A stretch of 64,000 bases of DNA from an uncultured Dokdonella sp. (GTDB lineage Bacteria; Pseudomonadota; Gammaproteobacteria; Xanthomonadales; Rhodanobacteraceae), in contig CAKSZY010000011.1 in the NCBI GenBank assembly GCA_934526015.1, positions 1 through 64,000 on the forward strand, written 5' to 3'. A program made the translations under genes and the position numbers. Position 1 is the first letter of the stretch. Each line of letters opens with the position of its first letter. This document shows, piece by piece, positions 35,806-45,374 of this stretch. The notes under the pieces were generated by a model. That model was not told where the DNA came from, did not search any database, and was given only the letters and a program-made list of their open reading frames with translations.

Positions 35806-36530
35806 GCCGCGAGTGCGGCGCGTTGCAGGGCACAGAGTTCGGCGGTGCCGTGCGCGGCGAGCGCGAGCAGTGCGTCGACTTCCCCGCGGCGCATGGCGTG
35901 GCCCTCGGCCGTGCCCTGCAGTTCGATGAAACCGCCGCCATCGTTCATGACCACGTTCATGTCGGTGTCGCAGCTGGAATCCTCGGCATAGTCGAGGTCG
36001 AGCACCGGCATGCCGTTCCACAGTCCGACCGAGACCGCGGCGACCGCGCCGACGATCGGGTCGCGCTTGAACGCGCCTTTCGCCTTCAGGCCGGCGATCG
36101 CGTCGACGAGGGCCACGTACGCGCCGGTGATCGCCGCAGTACGGGTGCCGCCATCGGCCTGCAGGACATCGCAGTCGAAGGTGATCGTGCGTTCGCCGAG
36201 CGCGCCGCGATCGACGCAGGCACGCAGGCTGCGCCCGATCAGGCGCTGGATCTCCATGGTGCGTCCGCTCTGGCCACCGCGGGCGGCTTCGCGCTGGGTG
36301 CGGTCGTGGGTGGCGCGCGGCAGCATGCCGTATTCGGCGGTCAGCCAGCCTTCGCCCTTGCCGCGCAGGAACGGCGGCACCTTGTCCTCGACCGTCGCCG
36401 TGCACAGCACGCGCGTGTCGCCGAAGGAGACCAGCACCGAACCCTCGGCGTGGCGGGTGAAGCGACGGACGAACGACACCGGGCGCAGCTGGTCGGGAGC
36501 GCGGCCGCTCGGGCGGGGACGGATGGTCAT
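35802..36530 (-). CDS. rph: Ribonuclease PH
   Basis: 242 residues, near the family norm of 238. Recognisable parts are [68 protein letters not shown] and [18 protein letters not shown] (catalytic Asp cluster). It trims tRNA 3' ends phosphorolytically. The start [10 protein letters not shown] was used; a frame ten codons longer runs into the intergenic region with yicC. Divergent from yicC by 70 bp; first gene of rph-VOC-rdgB. Confidence 0.97.
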   Translation of the reverse strand: MTIRPRPSGRAPDQLRPVSFVRRFTRHAEGSVLVSFGDTRVLCTATVEDKVPPFLRGKGEGWLTAEYGMLPRATHDRTQREAARGGQSGRTMEIQRLIGRSLRACVDRGALGERTITFDCDVLQADGGTRTAAITGAYVALVDAIAGLKAKGAFKRDPIVGAVAAVSVGLWNGMPVLDLDYAEDSSCDTDMNVVMNDGGGFIELQGTAEGHAMRRGEVDALLALAAHGTAELCALQRAALAA

Positions 36531-36600
36531 GCGGGAGGCGCTATGGCAAAGCGGCCGCACAGTTTACCATTGCCGCCCTTGTTCCCGACGGACCGGCGCG

Positions 36601-37464
36601 ATGATCCGCAGCATGACCGCCTTCGCCAGCGGCGAGAGCGAGACGGCCCATGGCACGCTCGGCATCGAGCTGCGCTCGGTCAATCACCGCTACCTCGAAC
36701 TCGGCCTGCGCCTGCCCGACGAACTGCGCAGCTTCGAGCCGGCGCTGCGCGACACCCTCAACGCGCGCCTCTCCCGCGGCAAGGTCGACGTGACGATCCG
36801 CCTCAAGCAGGCGGCAACCCGCGCCAGCGCGCTGGTGGTCGACGACGAACTGGTCGCGCGCCTCGCCGAGACCGCGCAGCTGCTGTCGGCGCGATTCCCC
36901 GCCCTGCGCGTCGACTTCGCCAGCCTGCTCGACTGGCCCGGCGTCCTGCGCGACCAGGCCGCCGATGCGGAAGGGCTGCGCAGCGCGGCCGCCGAACTGC
37001 TCGAACGCGTTCTGGCCGACTTCATCGCCACCCGCGAACGCGAGGGCGAGCGCCTGGCCGGCTTCCTGCGCGACCGCCTCGACGGCATCGCCGGCATCGT
37101 CGAGGACGTGCGCGGGCATCTGCCCGAAGTCCGCGTCGCCGTGCGCGCGCGCCTCGACCAGCGTCTCGCGGAGATCAAGCAACCGGTCGACCCGGGACGG
37201 ATCGAGCAGGAAATCGTCCTCCAGCTGCAGCGCATGGATGTCGACGAGGAACTCGACCGCCTGACTTCGCACGTCGCCGAGGCGCGCCGCATCTTCGGCC
37301 TCAAGGAGGCGGTCGGGCGCCGCCTCGACTTCCTCATGCAGGAGTTCAACCGCGAAGCGAACACGCTCGGCTCGAAGGCCGCCGACCCGCGCACGACCAA
37401 GTCCGCCGTCGAGCTCAAGGTGCTGATCGAGCAGATGCGCGAGCAAGTGCAGAACCTGGAGTGA
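36601..37464 (+). CDS. yicC: YicC family endoribonuclease
   Basis: 287 residues, the usual length. N-terminal MIRSMTAFASGESE, LRSVNHRYLELGLRLPDELR and C-terminal RRLDFLMQEFNREANTLGSK with EQMREQVQNLE are hallmarks. E. coli YicC is an RNase that clips RyhB and other RNAs. The gene is directly followed by gmk, a conserved neighbour pair; a GGAG near its end serves as the gmk ribosome site. Confidence 0.95.
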   Translation: MIRSMTAFASGESETAHGTLGIELRSVNHRYLELGLRLPDELRSFEPALRDTLNARLSRGKVDVTIRLKQAATRASALVVDDELVARLAETAQLLSARFPALRVDFASLLDWPGVLRDQAADAEGLRSAAAELLERVLADFIATREREGERLAGFLRDRLDGIAGIVEDVRGHLPEVRVAVRARLDQRLAEIKQPVDPGRIEQEIVLQLQRMDVDEELDRLTSHVAEARRIFGLKEAVGRRLDFLMQEFNREANTLGSKAADPRTTKSAVELKVLIEQMREQVQNLE

Positions 37465-37466
37465 CC

Positions 37467-38084
37467 GTGTCGGGCACGCTCTACATCATCGCGGCACCCT
37501 CGGGCGCCGGCAAGACAAGCCTCGTCAAGGCGCTGCTCGAGCGCGAGCAGGGCATCGCCCTGTCGGTCTCCTACACCTCGCGACCGCCGCGATCCGGCGA
37601 GATCGACGGCCAGCACTACCATTTCGTCTCGCGCGAGGTGTTCGAGCACATGGCCGCGACCGGCGCGTTCTTCGAACATGCCAACGTGCACGGCGACTAC
37701 AAGGGCACGGCGCGCGACGCGGTCGAGCCGCTGCTCGCCGCCGACCGCGACGTGCTGCTCGAGATCGACTGGCAGGGCGCGCAGCAGGTGCGGGCGAAGT
37801 GCGCGGACGTGGTCAGCATCTTCATCCTGCCGCCGTCACGCCGCGAACTGGAGCGCCGCCTGCGCCAGCGCGCCTCCGACAGCGCCGCGCAGATCGCCCG
37901 CCGCATCGCCGATTCGCGCACCGAGATCGCCCGCGCCGCGGAGTTCGACTACATCGTCATCAACGACGATTTCGCCCAGGCCGTGCTCGACCTGCAGGCG
38001 ATCTTCGCCTCGCGACGGCTGCGCCGCGAGGCCCAGCTGAAGCGCCACGCGTCCCTCCTCGACGACCTGCTGAAACCGTCGTGA
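37467..38084 (+). CDS. gmk: Guanylate kinase
   Basis: 205 residues. P-loop APSGAGKTS (about 9-17), GMP-binding VSYTSRPPRSGEIDGQHYHF, Y/H residues in VHGDYKGT and the Walker B-like DVLLEIDWQGAQQV are intact. It phosphorylates GMP to GDP. The start is GTG: the one at 37467 (MSGTLYIIAAPSG) has GGAG at five bases and matches the family start, while a GTG two codons earlier overlaps the yicC stop. The stop overlaps the mlaF start. Confidence 0.95.
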   Translation: MSGTLYIIAAPSGAGKTSLVKALLEREQGIALSVSYTSRPPRSGEIDGQHYHFVSREVFEHMAATGAFFEHANVHGDYKGTARDAVEPLLAADRDVLLEIDWQGAQQVRAKCADVVSIFILPPSRRELERRLRQRASDSAAQIARRIADSRTEIARAAEFDYIVINDDFAQAVLDLQAIFASRRLRREAQLKRHASLLDDLLKPS

Positions 38085-38923
38085 GTCCGGCTGCCGTCCC
38101 TGCCGCTGCCGCCGCCGGCGGCAATCACGTCGAGGTGCGCGGCCTGCATACCGTGCTCGGCCGCAAGCTGATCTTCGACGGCGTCGATCTCGACATGGCG
38201 CGCGGGCGCATCACCGCCGTGATGGGTCCGAGCGGCACCGGCAAGACGACGCTGATGCGCCACATCACCGGCCAGCTCGCGCCGGACGCCGGCGACATTT
38301 TCGTCGACGGCGAGAACGTGCCGAAGCTCGGCCGCAGCGCGCTGTTCGCCCTGCGCGAGAAGATCGGCTACCTGTTCCAGAACTCGGCGCTGCTGACCGA
38401 CTACAGCGTGTTCGAGAACGTGGCCTTCCCGCTGCGCCAGCACCTGCGCCTGCCGGAGGAGATCCTGCGCAACATCGTGCTGATGCGCCTGCAGGCAGTC
38501 GGCCTGCGCGGCGCCGCCGGGTTGATGCCGGCCGAGCTGTCCGGCGGCATGGTGCGCCGGGTCGCGCTGGCGCGGGCGATCGTGCGCGACCCGCGCCTGG
38601 TCATCTACGACGAGCCGTTCGTCGGCCTCGACCCGATCGCCCTCAACCAGGTGGTGAAGATCATCCGCACGCTCAACGATTCGCTCGGCATCACCAGCAT
38701 CCTCGTCGCCCACGAATTCTCCGCGGTCCGGCGCATCGCCGACCACGTGTACCTGATCGCCGGCGGCAAGGTGGTCGCCGAGGGTCATCCCGAGGAACTC
38801 GCCACGCGCGATTCGCCATGGACGCGCCAGTTCTTCGGCGGCGAGGCCGACGGCCCGGTGCCGTTCGAATATCCGGCGCGCGACTACGCGCTCGACCTCG
38901 GTTTCGACGGGAGCAAGGCATGA
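38081..38923 (+). CDS. mlaF: Phospholipid transport ATPase MlaF
   Basis: 280 residues with GTG start overlapping the gmk stop. Walker A MGPSGTGKTTLMRHI, Q-loop LFQNSALLTDYSV, signature LSGGMVRRVALARAI, Walker B LVIYDEPFVGLDP and switch His in ILVAHEFSAV are present. It drives the MlaFEDB inner-membrane complex, which maintains outer-membrane lipid asymmetry. The C-terminal extension after FFGG (about 25 residues, YALDLGFDGSKA) fits the MlaF tail that reaches over the partner subunit. Confidence 0.95.
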   Translation: MSPAAVPAAAAAGGNHVEVRGLHTVLGRKLIFDGVDLDMARGRITAVMGPSGTGKTTLMRHITGQLAPDAGDIFVDGENVPKLGRSALFALREKIGYLFQNSALLTDYSVFENVAFPLRQHLRLPEEILRNIVLMRLQAVGLRGAAGLMPAELSGGMVRRVALARAIVRDPRLVIYDEPFVGLDPIALNQVVKIIRTLNDSLGITSILVAHEFSAVRRIADHVYLIAGGKVVAEGHPEELATRDSPWTRQFFGGEADGPVPFEYPARDYALDLGFDGSKA

Positions 38924-39690
38924 GCGCGCCGGGCGGCCGGCGATCCCTGGTCGGCAATGCGCTGGCCCAGGTCGGCGCGGCCGGCCTGTTCCTGTTCTCG
39001 ATCCTCGGCGCGGTGCCGGGCAGCCTGCGCCATTTCCGCGAGACCGTGCGCCAGGTCTGGTTCGTCGGCGCGATGAGCCTGGTCATCATCATGACCTGCG
39101 GCCTGTTCGTCGGCATGGTGCTCGCACTGCAGCTTTACTACACGCTGTCGATCTTCGGCGGCACCGCCGCGCTCGGCACCGTCGTCGCGCTGTCGCTGTT
39201 CCGCGAGCTCGGCCCGGTGGTGACCGCCCTGCTGTTCGCCGGACGCGCCGGCACCTCGGTGACCGCGGAGATCGGCCTGATGCGCGCCACCGACCAGCTC
39301 TCGGCGATGGAGATGATGGCGGTCGATCCGCTCGCCTACGTCATCGCCCCGCGCTTCCTGGCCGCGGTCATCGCCATGCCGCTGCTCGCCTGCGTGTTCA
39401 ATGCGCTCGGCATCCTCGGTGCGCATATCGTCGGAGTCAGCTGGCTCGGCCTCGACAACGGCACGTTCTGGGGCAACATGACCTCGAGCGTCGATGTGTG
39501 GACCGACGTCGTCAATGGCGTGTGGAAGAGTGCGGCGTTCGGTGCGGTGATCGCCCTGATCGCCACCTTCCAGGGCTACACGACGCCGCCGACCAGCGAA
39601 GGCGTGGCGCACGCGACGACGCGCACGGTGGTGTCGTCGTCGATCGTCGTGCTCGCCCTCGATTTCGTCATGACCGCCTTCCTGATGTGA
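38920..39690 (+). CDS. mlaE: Phospholipid transport permease MlaE
   Basis: 256 residues with five to six membrane helices. The MlaE core has FRELGPVVTALLFAGRAGTS and TAEIGLMRATDQLSAMEMMA, the coupling-helix region, and C-terminal QGYTTPPTSEGVAHATTRTV. It overlaps mlaF by 4 bp (ATGA). The next gene, mlaD, is unusually far (186 bp) because a hairpin repeat is inserted in between. Confidence 0.96.
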   Translation: MSAPGGRRSLVGNALAQVGAAGLFLFSILGAVPGSLRHFRETVRQVWFVGAMSLVIIMTCGLFVGMVLALQLYYTLSIFGGTAALGTVVALSLFRELGPVVTALLFAGRAGTSVTAEIGLMRATDQLSAMEMMAVDPLAYVIAPRFLAAVIAMPLLACVFNALGILGAHIVGVSWLGLDNGTFWGNMTSSVDVWTDVVNGVWKSAAFGAVIALIATFQGYTTPPTSEGVAHATTRTVVSSSIVVLALDFVMTAFLM

Positions 39691-39726
39691 CCCTCGCATG
39701 GTTTGCAGAGGGTTCGTGGAAGAGGT

Positions 39727-39823
39727 GGAAACACGGAGCACACGGAGCACACGGGGAAAGCGAGCAATGGATCTTTTGCCTGTTTTCTCGACCTTTCTTC
39801 CTCCGTGTGCTCCGTGTCAAAGG
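39727..39823. repeat. CACGGAG/CTCCGTG hairpin element inside the mla operon
   Basis: Left arm ACACGGAGCACACGGAGCAC (39731-39750, plus ACGG) and right arm CTCCGTGTGCTCCGTGT (39801-39817) are reverse complements. They enclose a spacer of about 46 nt containing CTTTTGCCTGTTTTCTCGAC. It is the same family as the pair at 61-266. It separates mlaE from mlaD, genes that elsewhere are close together; the hairpin will be in the mRNA between the two cistrons. Confidence 0.8.
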
Positions 39824-39876
39824 CTATTGCAGTTCGTGATCCGCTCCAGATACCGAAGATTCCCGGGATCGAAACC

Positions 39877-40377
39877 ATGACCCAACCCAGACGTTCCTTC
39901 CAGATCGGCTCCGGCCTGTTCATCGTGCTCGGCTTCGCCGCACTGGCCTACCTCGCCACGCAGACGACCTCGGTGGCCAACTACCGCGAGGGTGCCAGCT
40001 ACGTGCTGAAGGCGCGCTTCGGCAACGTCGGCCAGCTCAAGCTGCGGGCGCCGATCAAGGTGGCCGGCGTGCGCATCGGCTCGGTGCGCTCGATCGTGCT
40101 CGACGCCACCACCCTCGAGGCGGTCGTCGAACTCGCCATCGATACCCGCTACCGCGAACTTCCCGACGATTCCGCGGCGGCGATATTCACCAGCGGTTTA
40201 CTCGGCGACCAGTACGTTGGCATCAAGCCGGGCGGCTCGCCCGTCATGTTCGAGGATGGCGACGAGGTCGTCCTCACGCAATCCTCGATGCAACTGGAAG
40301 ACCTGATCGGCAAGTTCCTCGTCGGCGGCGGCGACGCCGACCGGCCGGCCGCCGACACCGCACCCCCGTCGCCCTGA
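39877..40377 (+). CDS. mlaD: Phospholipid transport protein MlaD (MCE domain)
   Basis: 166 residues: N-terminal membrane helix (IGSGLFIVLGFAALAYLATQ), then one MCE domain (VLKARFGNVGQLKLRAPIKV, AGVRIGSV, YVGIKPGGSPVMFEDGDEVV) and a short C-terminal helix QLEDLIGKFL that lines the hexamer pore. It hands lipids between MlaFEB and the periplasmic carrier MlaC. The start MTQPRRSFQ has only a weak ribosome site. The C-terminus ends in a short Pro/Ala tail. Confidence 0.95.
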   Translation: MTQPRRSFQIGSGLFIVLGFAALAYLATQTTSVANYREGASYVLKARFGNVGQLKLRAPIKVAGVRIGSVRSIVLDATTLEAVVELAIDTRYRELPDDSAAAIFTSGLLGDQYVGIKPGGSPVMFEDGDEVVLTQSSMQLEDLIGKFLVGGGDADRPAADTAPPSP

Positions 40378-40392
40378 CCCCGGAGTCCACCC

Positions 40393-41046
40393 ATGCGCCG
40401 CCTGATCGGCAGCCTTGCCGCCCTCGTGTTCACCCTCGCCGCCGGCGTCTCCGTCCAGGCCCAGGCCAGTCCGCTCGAGCCGGCCGACGTCGTGCGCAAA
40501 ATCGCCGACGAACTCGCCACCACGATCGGCTCGCGCCGCGAGGAACTGCGCAACGACCGCGACCGCCTCGTCCACGAGATCGACGACATCCTGCTGCCGC
40601 ATTTCGACATCGACTATGCGTCGATCCTCGTGCTCGGCCAGACCGCGCGCACGACCAGCCCGGAACAGCGCTCGCGCTTCGCCAGGGCGTTCTACAGTTC
40701 GATCGCCCATCGCTATGCCGAAGGCCTGCTCAACTACACGCGCGGCAACGTGCGCGTGTTGCCGTTCCGCGGCGAGCTCAACGTCAAGCGCACGATCGTG
40801 CGCACCGAGGTCGTGCTCGACGACGGCAAGACCATCGCCGTCGACTATGCCTTTCGCAAGAGTGCGGGTGGCGATTGGAAAGCCTATGACGTCATCATCG
40901 AGGGCATTTCCTACATCACCAACTACCGCAACCAGGTTGCCGCGGAAGTCAAGGCAAGCGGACTCGATGCGCTGATCGTGCGTCTCGAAACGCAGGGCGA
41001 AAAGGCGCTGGAAAGCATGGAGCGCAAGCAGCAGGGCGGGGCGTGA
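40393..41046 (+). CDS. mlaC: Periplasmic phospholipid-binding protein MlaC
   Basis: 217 residues with a signal peptide (LIGSLAALVFTLAAGVSVQA, cleaved near AQA). The MlaC/Ttg2D fold shows IDDILLPHFDIDYASILVLG, FARAFYSSIAHRYAEGLLNY and KAYDVIIEGISYITNYRNQV. It shuttles phospholipid between MlaA at the outer membrane and MlaD. It begins 15 bp after mlaD and overlaps mlaB. Confidence 0.95.
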   Translation: MRRLIGSLAALVFTLAAGVSVQAQASPLEPADVVRKIADELATTIGSRREELRNDRDRLVHEIDDILLPHFDIDYASILVLGQTARTTSPEQRSRFARAFYSSIAHRYAEGLLNYTRGNVRVLPFRGELNVKRTIVRTEVVLDDGKTIAVDYAFRKSAGGDWKAYDVIIEGISYITNYRNQVAAEVKASGLDALIVRLETQGEKALESMERKQQGGA

Positions 41047-41351
41047 GCGCCACCTTCGCCCTGCAGGCGGTCGCCGCGGACCGCTTCGACCTGCGCGGAC
41101 GCATCGACGTCGGCAACGCCGCCTTGGCCTTGCTCGAGGGGCAGGGCCACCTCGGCCGGCAGCCGGCCAGCATCGACCTGTCAGCGCTGGAAAGTGCCGA
41201 CGGGGTGACCCTGGCCGTGCTGGTGGCGTGGGCGGCGCACGCCGCACGCCGGGGGCAGGCGCTGCGTTTCACCGGCGTCGGCGGACGCCTTGCCGCCATC
41301 GCCCGCCTGTGTGCGGTGGAGCCGCTGCTCGGCATCGCCGCCGAGCGCTGA
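41043..41351 (+). CDS. mlaB: STAS-domain protein MlaB
   Basis: 102 residues, GTG start overlapping the mlaC stop. STAS fold with DLRGRIDVGNAALALL, SIDLSALESADGVTLAVLVA (the conserved Ser/Thr after the second strand) and LRFTGVGGRLAAIARLCAVE. It binds MlaF and is needed for assembly and activity of the complex. It is the last gene of mlaFEDCB and is convergent with mlaA. Confidence 0.9.
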   Translation: MSATFALQAVAADRFDLRGRIDVGNAALALLEGQGHLGRQPASIDLSALESADGVTLAVLVAWAAHAARRGQALRFTGVGGRLAAIARLCAVEPLLGIAAER

Positions 41352-41396
41352 TCCGGAACGCGATCCCGGCGGCCGGGCGCGTGGCCGGCGACCGGC

Positions 41397-42221
41397 TCAC
41401 GGCTGGTCCTTGCGCCCCTTCTCGTACTCGAGCTGCTCCTCGAGCAGGGCGTCGATGTCGTCGTCGTCGATGCCCTGCATGAGCTGGATCGCATCCAGCG
41501 GCGGCTCGCCGTCGTAGATCAGGTAGAGGCGGCGCTGCCGGTAGGCGTCGCGGTAGAACACGTAGGGATCGTAGGTGCCCTCGAGCAGCGACTCGGCGTC
41601 GATGCCGCCGGCGCGCAGGGTCACCAGGAACAGCATGTTCGGCCAGTGCTGCTGCTTGTAGGCGTGGTCGTGGCGGCGCGCGTAGCGCGACATCGGGTCG
41701 AGGAAATGGCTGTCGACCGGCATGCGCCAGATGTCGCGCGCGCTGGTCGAGCCGACGAACGGCAGGACGAGGTACGGACCTTCGCCGATGCCCCAACGGG
41801 CCAGGGTGACGCCGAAGTCGGTTTCCCGGGCCGGCAGGTGCATGCGACTGGCCGGATCGAGGAAGCCGAGAAAACCGACCGTCGTGTTGATGAGGAAGCG
41901 GCCGGTGCCCTTCAGCGCGTCGCGCGGCTCGCCCTGCAGGATGTCGTTGCCGATCGTGATCGGCATGCGGATGTTGGCGAAGAAGTTGCTGAGCGCGCGG
42001 CGCAAATTCGGCGTGGTCAGCTTGCGATAGCCGACCGCCACCGGCCGGATCACCGCCTTGTCCATGCGCTCGTTGAAAGCGTACATGCGGCGGTTGAACG
42101 GCTCCCACGGATCGTCGGTGCGGGGCTGCCGGACGGCACAGCCGGCGAGCACGGCCAGGAGCACGATCAGGCCGACCCGGCCTGCGGCGGAAACGGGGGA
42201 ACGCGGCATCAGGGAGTCCAT
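41397..42221 (-). CDS. mlaA: Outer-membrane lipoprotein MlaA (VacJ)
   Basis: 274 residues. Lipobox VLAGC marks a lipoprotein signal. The MlaA core has [80 protein letters not shown] and SSTSAR-like GSTSARDIW segments. MlaA forms a pore at the outer membrane that removes mislocalised phospholipids toward MlaC. A C-terminal acidic tail ([18 protein letters not shown]) extends the protein. Two starts four codons apart (42221, 42209) are both possible; neither has a good ribosome site. It is convergent with mlaFEDCB. Confidence 0.93.
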   Translation of the reverse strand: MDSLMPRSPVSAAGRVGLIVLLAVLAGCAVRQPRTDDPWEPFNRRMYAFNERMDKAVIRPVAVGYRKLTTPNLRRALSNFFANIRMPITIGNDILQGEPRDALKGTGRFLINTTVGFLGFLDPASRMHLPARETDFGVTLARWGIGEGPYLVLPFVGSTSARDIWRMPVDSHFLDPMSRYARRHDHAYKQQHWPNMLFLVTLRAGGIDAESLLEGTYDPYVFYRDAYRQRRLYLIYDGEPPLDAIQLMQGIDDDDIDALLEEQLEYEKGRKDQP

Positions 42222-42338
42222 GGGCTGCGAAGCGGCGGTCCGGTGCATGCGGCCGTCGAGCGGGTATGCGGGGCCGGCGAAGGGTATGCGAAATGGCCTT
42301 GCAGGTACATCGGGGCGGTGCGCCGGGAAGCGGGCTGT

Positions 42339-42368
42339 TTGCACCGCACAAGGCCGGGCCGCTAGAAT
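42339..42368 (+). promoter_or_regulatory. Promoter of rpoZ
   Basis: -35 TTGCAC (42339-42344), 18-base spacer, -10 TAGAAT (42363-42368). Start expected near 42375, about 43 nt before the rpoZ ATG. It probably also serves spoT and ridA. Confidence 0.65.
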
Positions 42369-42417
42369 GCCCGGCCGGGTTCCGTTCATGTTCCGCACTA
42401 CTTTCAGAGGTTCAGCG

Positions 42418-42711
42418 ATGGCGCGCATCACCGTGGAGGACTGCCTCAAGGTGGTCGACAACCGTTTCGAGCTCGTGCTGATGGCGACCAAGCGTGCGCG
42501 CCAGCTGGCCAAGGGCGCCGATCCGGCCGTCGATGCCCACAACGACAAGCCGACCGTGGTCTCGCTGCGTGAAATCGCCTCCCGCAAGGTCGACCAGGCG
42601 ATGATCGACGAGATCGACCGGCTGTCGCGCGAGAAGGCCGAGCGCGAGGCGCTCGAATGGGCTGCCGCCGAGGTCGACGACGACCTCTCCAAGGGCGGGG
42701 ACGATCTCTGA
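42418..42711 (+). CDS. rpoZ: RNA polymerase omega subunit
   Basis: 97 residues: [34 protein letters not shown] and [13 protein letters not shown] are typical, with a longer acidic C-terminus than E. coli (91 residues). Omega aids polymerase assembly and forms one ppGpp site with beta-prime. AGAGG precedes the ATG. Followed 71 bp later by spoT, the standard arrangement. Confidence 0.97.
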   Translation: MARITVEDCLKVVDNRFELVLMATKRARQLAKGADPAVDAHNDKPTVVSLREIASRKVDQAMIDEIDRLSREKAEREALEWAAAEVDDDLSKGGDDL

Positions 42712-42782
42712 GGAGAGATTCGCCCACCCCGGCTCCGCAGGCACCAGGCGGGGCGTGAGCCGGCCCCAATCGAGGCGACGCG

Positions 42783-44951
42783 ATGAAGGCAGCGGTCGAT
42801 CCGGGCAGCGCGAAGACACGCAGGGCGAAGACGCCCGCCTTCATGCTGGCCCTCGAAGACCGCCTTGCCGGCTACCTCGACGCCGCCCAGATCGCGCGCA
42901 TCCATCGCGCCTACGAAGTCGGCGCCGAGGCGCACAAGGGCCAGACCCGCAAGAGCGGCGAGCCCTACATCACCCATCCGGTCGCCGTCGCCGGCATCCT
43001 TGCCGAACTCGGCATGGATCCGGACACGATCATTGCCGCGATCCTGCATGACACCCTCGAGGACACGCCGCTCACGCCGGACCGGCTGACCGCCGAGTTC
43101 GGCAACACCGTCACCGAACTCGTCGACGGCGTCACCAAGCTCGACAAGCTGCACTTCAAGAGCCGCCAGGAAGCCGCCGCGGAAAGCTTCCGCAAGATGC
43201 TGCTGGCGATGGCGCGCGACCTGCGCGTGATCCTCATCAAGCTCGCCGACCGCCTGCACAACATGCGCACGCTCGGTTCGATGGAAGCCGGCGCGCGCCG
43301 GCGCATCGCCCTGGAAACGCTCGAGATCTATGCGCCGATCGCCCAGCGGCTCGGCATGAACCGCTTCAAGGCGGAACTGCAGGACCTCGGCTTCCGTGCC
43401 CTCCATCCGGATCGCCATCGCGTCATCGCCGCGCGCATCCGCACCGTGCTCGGCAACCGCCGCGAGGCAATGGGCAAGATCGAGGCCGCGCTGGAAGCAC
43501 GCCTGGCGGCGGAAAACATCCCGCATCGCATCGTCAGCCGGATCAAGTCGCCGTACAGCATCTACACGAAGATGCGCACAGAGCAGAAGTCGTTCGCCCA
43601 GGTGATGGACGTGTACGGCTTCCGCGTCGTGGTCGATTCGGTGATGCACTGCTATCACGCGCTCGGCGCCGTGCATGCGCTGTACCGGCCGCTCGACGGA
43701 CGCTTCCGCGACTTCATCGCCATTCCGAAGGCCAACGGCTACCAGTCGCTGCACACCGTCCTGTTCGGATCGTTCGGCGCGCCGATCGAGATCCAGATCC
43801 GCACCGAGGACATGGATGCGGTGGCCGAACGCGGCGTCGCCGCGCACTGGAGCTACAAGACCGACTCGGCGCCGGCCAACAGCGCGCAGAACCGCGCCCG
43901 CGAGTGGCTGTCGGGCCTCGTCGATTCGCAGACGCGCACGGCGTCCTCGCTCGAGTTCATCGAGAACGTCAAGGTCGACCTGTTTCCCGACGAGGTCTAC
44001 CTGTTCACCCCGAAGGGCCGCATCCTCGCCCTGCCGCGCAACTCCACCGCGCTCGACTTCGCCTATGCCGTGCACACCGATGTCGGCAGCCACGCGGTGG
44101 CCGCGCGCGTCGACAAGAAGTTCGCGCCGTTGCGCACGCGCCTGAGCAGCGGCCAGACCGTCGAGATCATCACCGCGCCATCGGCAGTGCCGAGCACGCA
44201 ATGGCTGGAATGGGTGGTCAGTTCGAAGGCGCGCACGGCGATCCGACACTTCCTCAAGCGCCTGCAGCACGAGGACGCGATCGACCTCGGTCATCGCATG
44301 CTCGACCGCGCCATGGACGCGCTCGGCGCGTCGCTGGAGGCGCTGCCGCCGGATGCGCTCGGCCTCTACCTCGAGGAGCAGAAGCTGCGCGCGCTGGAGG
44401 ACCTGCTCGCCGACATCGCCCTCGGCAACCGCACCGCCGACCAGGTCGCGCGTTCGCTGCTGCACGTGCAGGACGGCTTCGCCGCGAACCTGCAGCCGCA
44501 TGCTGCCGAGAAGATCCTCATCAGCGGCGCCGAGCGCGGCGTGCTGAGCTTCGGAAACTGCTGCCACCCCGTGCCCGGCGACGAGATCATCGGTCACGTG
44601 TCGGCCGGCAAGGGCATCGTCGTGCACCGGCTGGAATGCCCGAACGTGGTCGAGCTGGCGAAGTCGCCGGAACGCTGCGTCGAGATCGGCTGGGACAGCG
44701 ACGTCAGCGGCGACTACCGGGTCGAGCTGCGCATCATCGTGGCCAACAAGCCCGGCGTGCTCGCCCAGGTGGCCGCCGCCGTCGCCGAGGCGCGCTCGAA
44801 CATCGAGAATGTCGAATACAAGGAACGCGACCTGATGACGGCGACCCTGCTGTTCACGATCGAGGTCGTCAACCGCAAGCATCTCGCCGACGTCATGCGC
44901 GGCGTGCGCCGCCTCGGCGTGGTCAACGCCGTCTACCGCCATCCCGTCTGA
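42783..44951 (+). CDS. spoT: Bifunctional (p)ppGpp synthetase/hydrolase SpoT
   Basis: 722 residues. HD hydrolase domain with THPVAV (His 65) and ILHDTLEDT (His-Asp 89-90), then [11 protein letters not shown]. The synthetase domain has [42 protein letters not shown] and [23 protein letters not shown] domain starts at [21 protein letters not shown]-terminal ACT domain at [20 protein letters not shown]. All hydrolase residues appear intact, as expected of SpoT rather than RelA. The charged loop reads GRFRDFIAI, of the basic RxKD-like class found in bifunctional enzymes. Confidence 0.96.
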   Translation: MKAAVDPGSAKTRRAKTPAFMLALEDRLAGYLDAAQIARIHRAYEVGAEAHKGQTRKSGEPYITHPVAVAGILAELGMDPDTIIAAILHDTLEDTPLTPDRLTAEFGNTVTELVDGVTKLDKLHFKSRQEAAAESFRKMLLAMARDLRVILIKLADRLHNMRTLGSMEAGARRRIALETLEIYAPIAQRLGMNRFKAELQDLGFRALHPDRHRVIAARIRTVLGNRREAMGKIEAALEARLAAENIPHRIVSRIKSPYSIYTKMRTEQKSFAQVMDVYGFRVVVDSVMHCYHALGAVHALYRPLDGRFRDFIAIPKANGYQSLHTVLFGSFGAPIEIQIRTEDMDAVAERGVAAHWSYKTDSAPANSAQNRAREWLSGLVDSQTRTASSLEFIENVKVDLFPDEVYLFTPKGRILALPRNSTALDFAYAVHTDVGSHAVAARVDKKFAPLRTRLSSGQTVEIITAPSAVPSTQWLEWVVSSKARTAIRHFLKRLQHEDAIDLGHRMLDRAMDALGASLEALPPDALGLYLEEQKLRALEDLLADIALGNRTADQVARSLLHVQDGFAANLQPHAAEKILISGAERGVLSFGNCCHPVPGDEIIGHVSAGKGIVVHRLECPNVVELAKSPERCVEIGWDSDVSGDYRVELRIIVANKPGVLAQVAAAVAEARSNIENVEYKERDLMTATLLFTIEVVNRKHLADVMRGVRRLGVVNAVYRHPV

Positions 44952-44967
44952 TTTCCGAGGTGACCGC

Positions 44968-45354
44968 ATGAGCCAGCGTTCCATCATCCATTCCGACCGG
45001 GCGCCGAAGGCGATCGGTCCGTATTCGCAGGCGGTGCGCGTCGGCGACACGATCTACCTGTCGGGGCAGACTCCGCTCGATCCGGAGACCGGCGAACTGG
45101 TCGACGGCGACATCACCGCGCAGGCCACGCGCGTGTTCGAAAACCTCAAGGCCGTGCTGGACGCGGCCGGCGCCGGATTCGGCGATGTCGCCCGCGTCGG
45201 CATCTACCTGACCGACCTCGGCAACTTCGCCGCGGTCAACGAGGTGATGAAGCGCTATTTCAGCGAACCCTATCCGGCGCGCTCGACGATCGGCGTGGCG
45301 TCGCTGCCGCGCGGGGCGACAGTCGAGGTCGACATGATCGTCGCCCTCGCCTGA
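44968..45354 (+). CDS. ridA: RidA family reactive-intermediate deaminase
   Basis: 128 residues. [59 protein letters not shown] and [20 protein letters not shown] (catalytic Arg) are all present. The trimeric enzyme hydrolyses 2-aminoacrylate and related imines made by PLP enzymes. It is 16 bp downstream of spoT, a common gene order. Confidence 0.95.
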   Translation: MSQRSIIHSDRAPKAIGPYSQAVRVGDTIYLSGQTPLDPETGELVDGDITAQATRVFENLKAVLDAAGAGFGDVARVGIYLTDLGNFAAVNEVMKRYFSEPYPARSTIGVASLPRGATVEVDMIVALA

Positions 45355-45374
45355 CGGGCGCGGATTGCCGATCC

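Noticed and set aside
41397..45050. Single minus-strand frame extending mlaA to 1217 codons
   Set aside because: Only the last 275 codons are MlaA. The rest is antisense to rpoZ and spoT, and the mlaA lipoprotein signal marks the true start.
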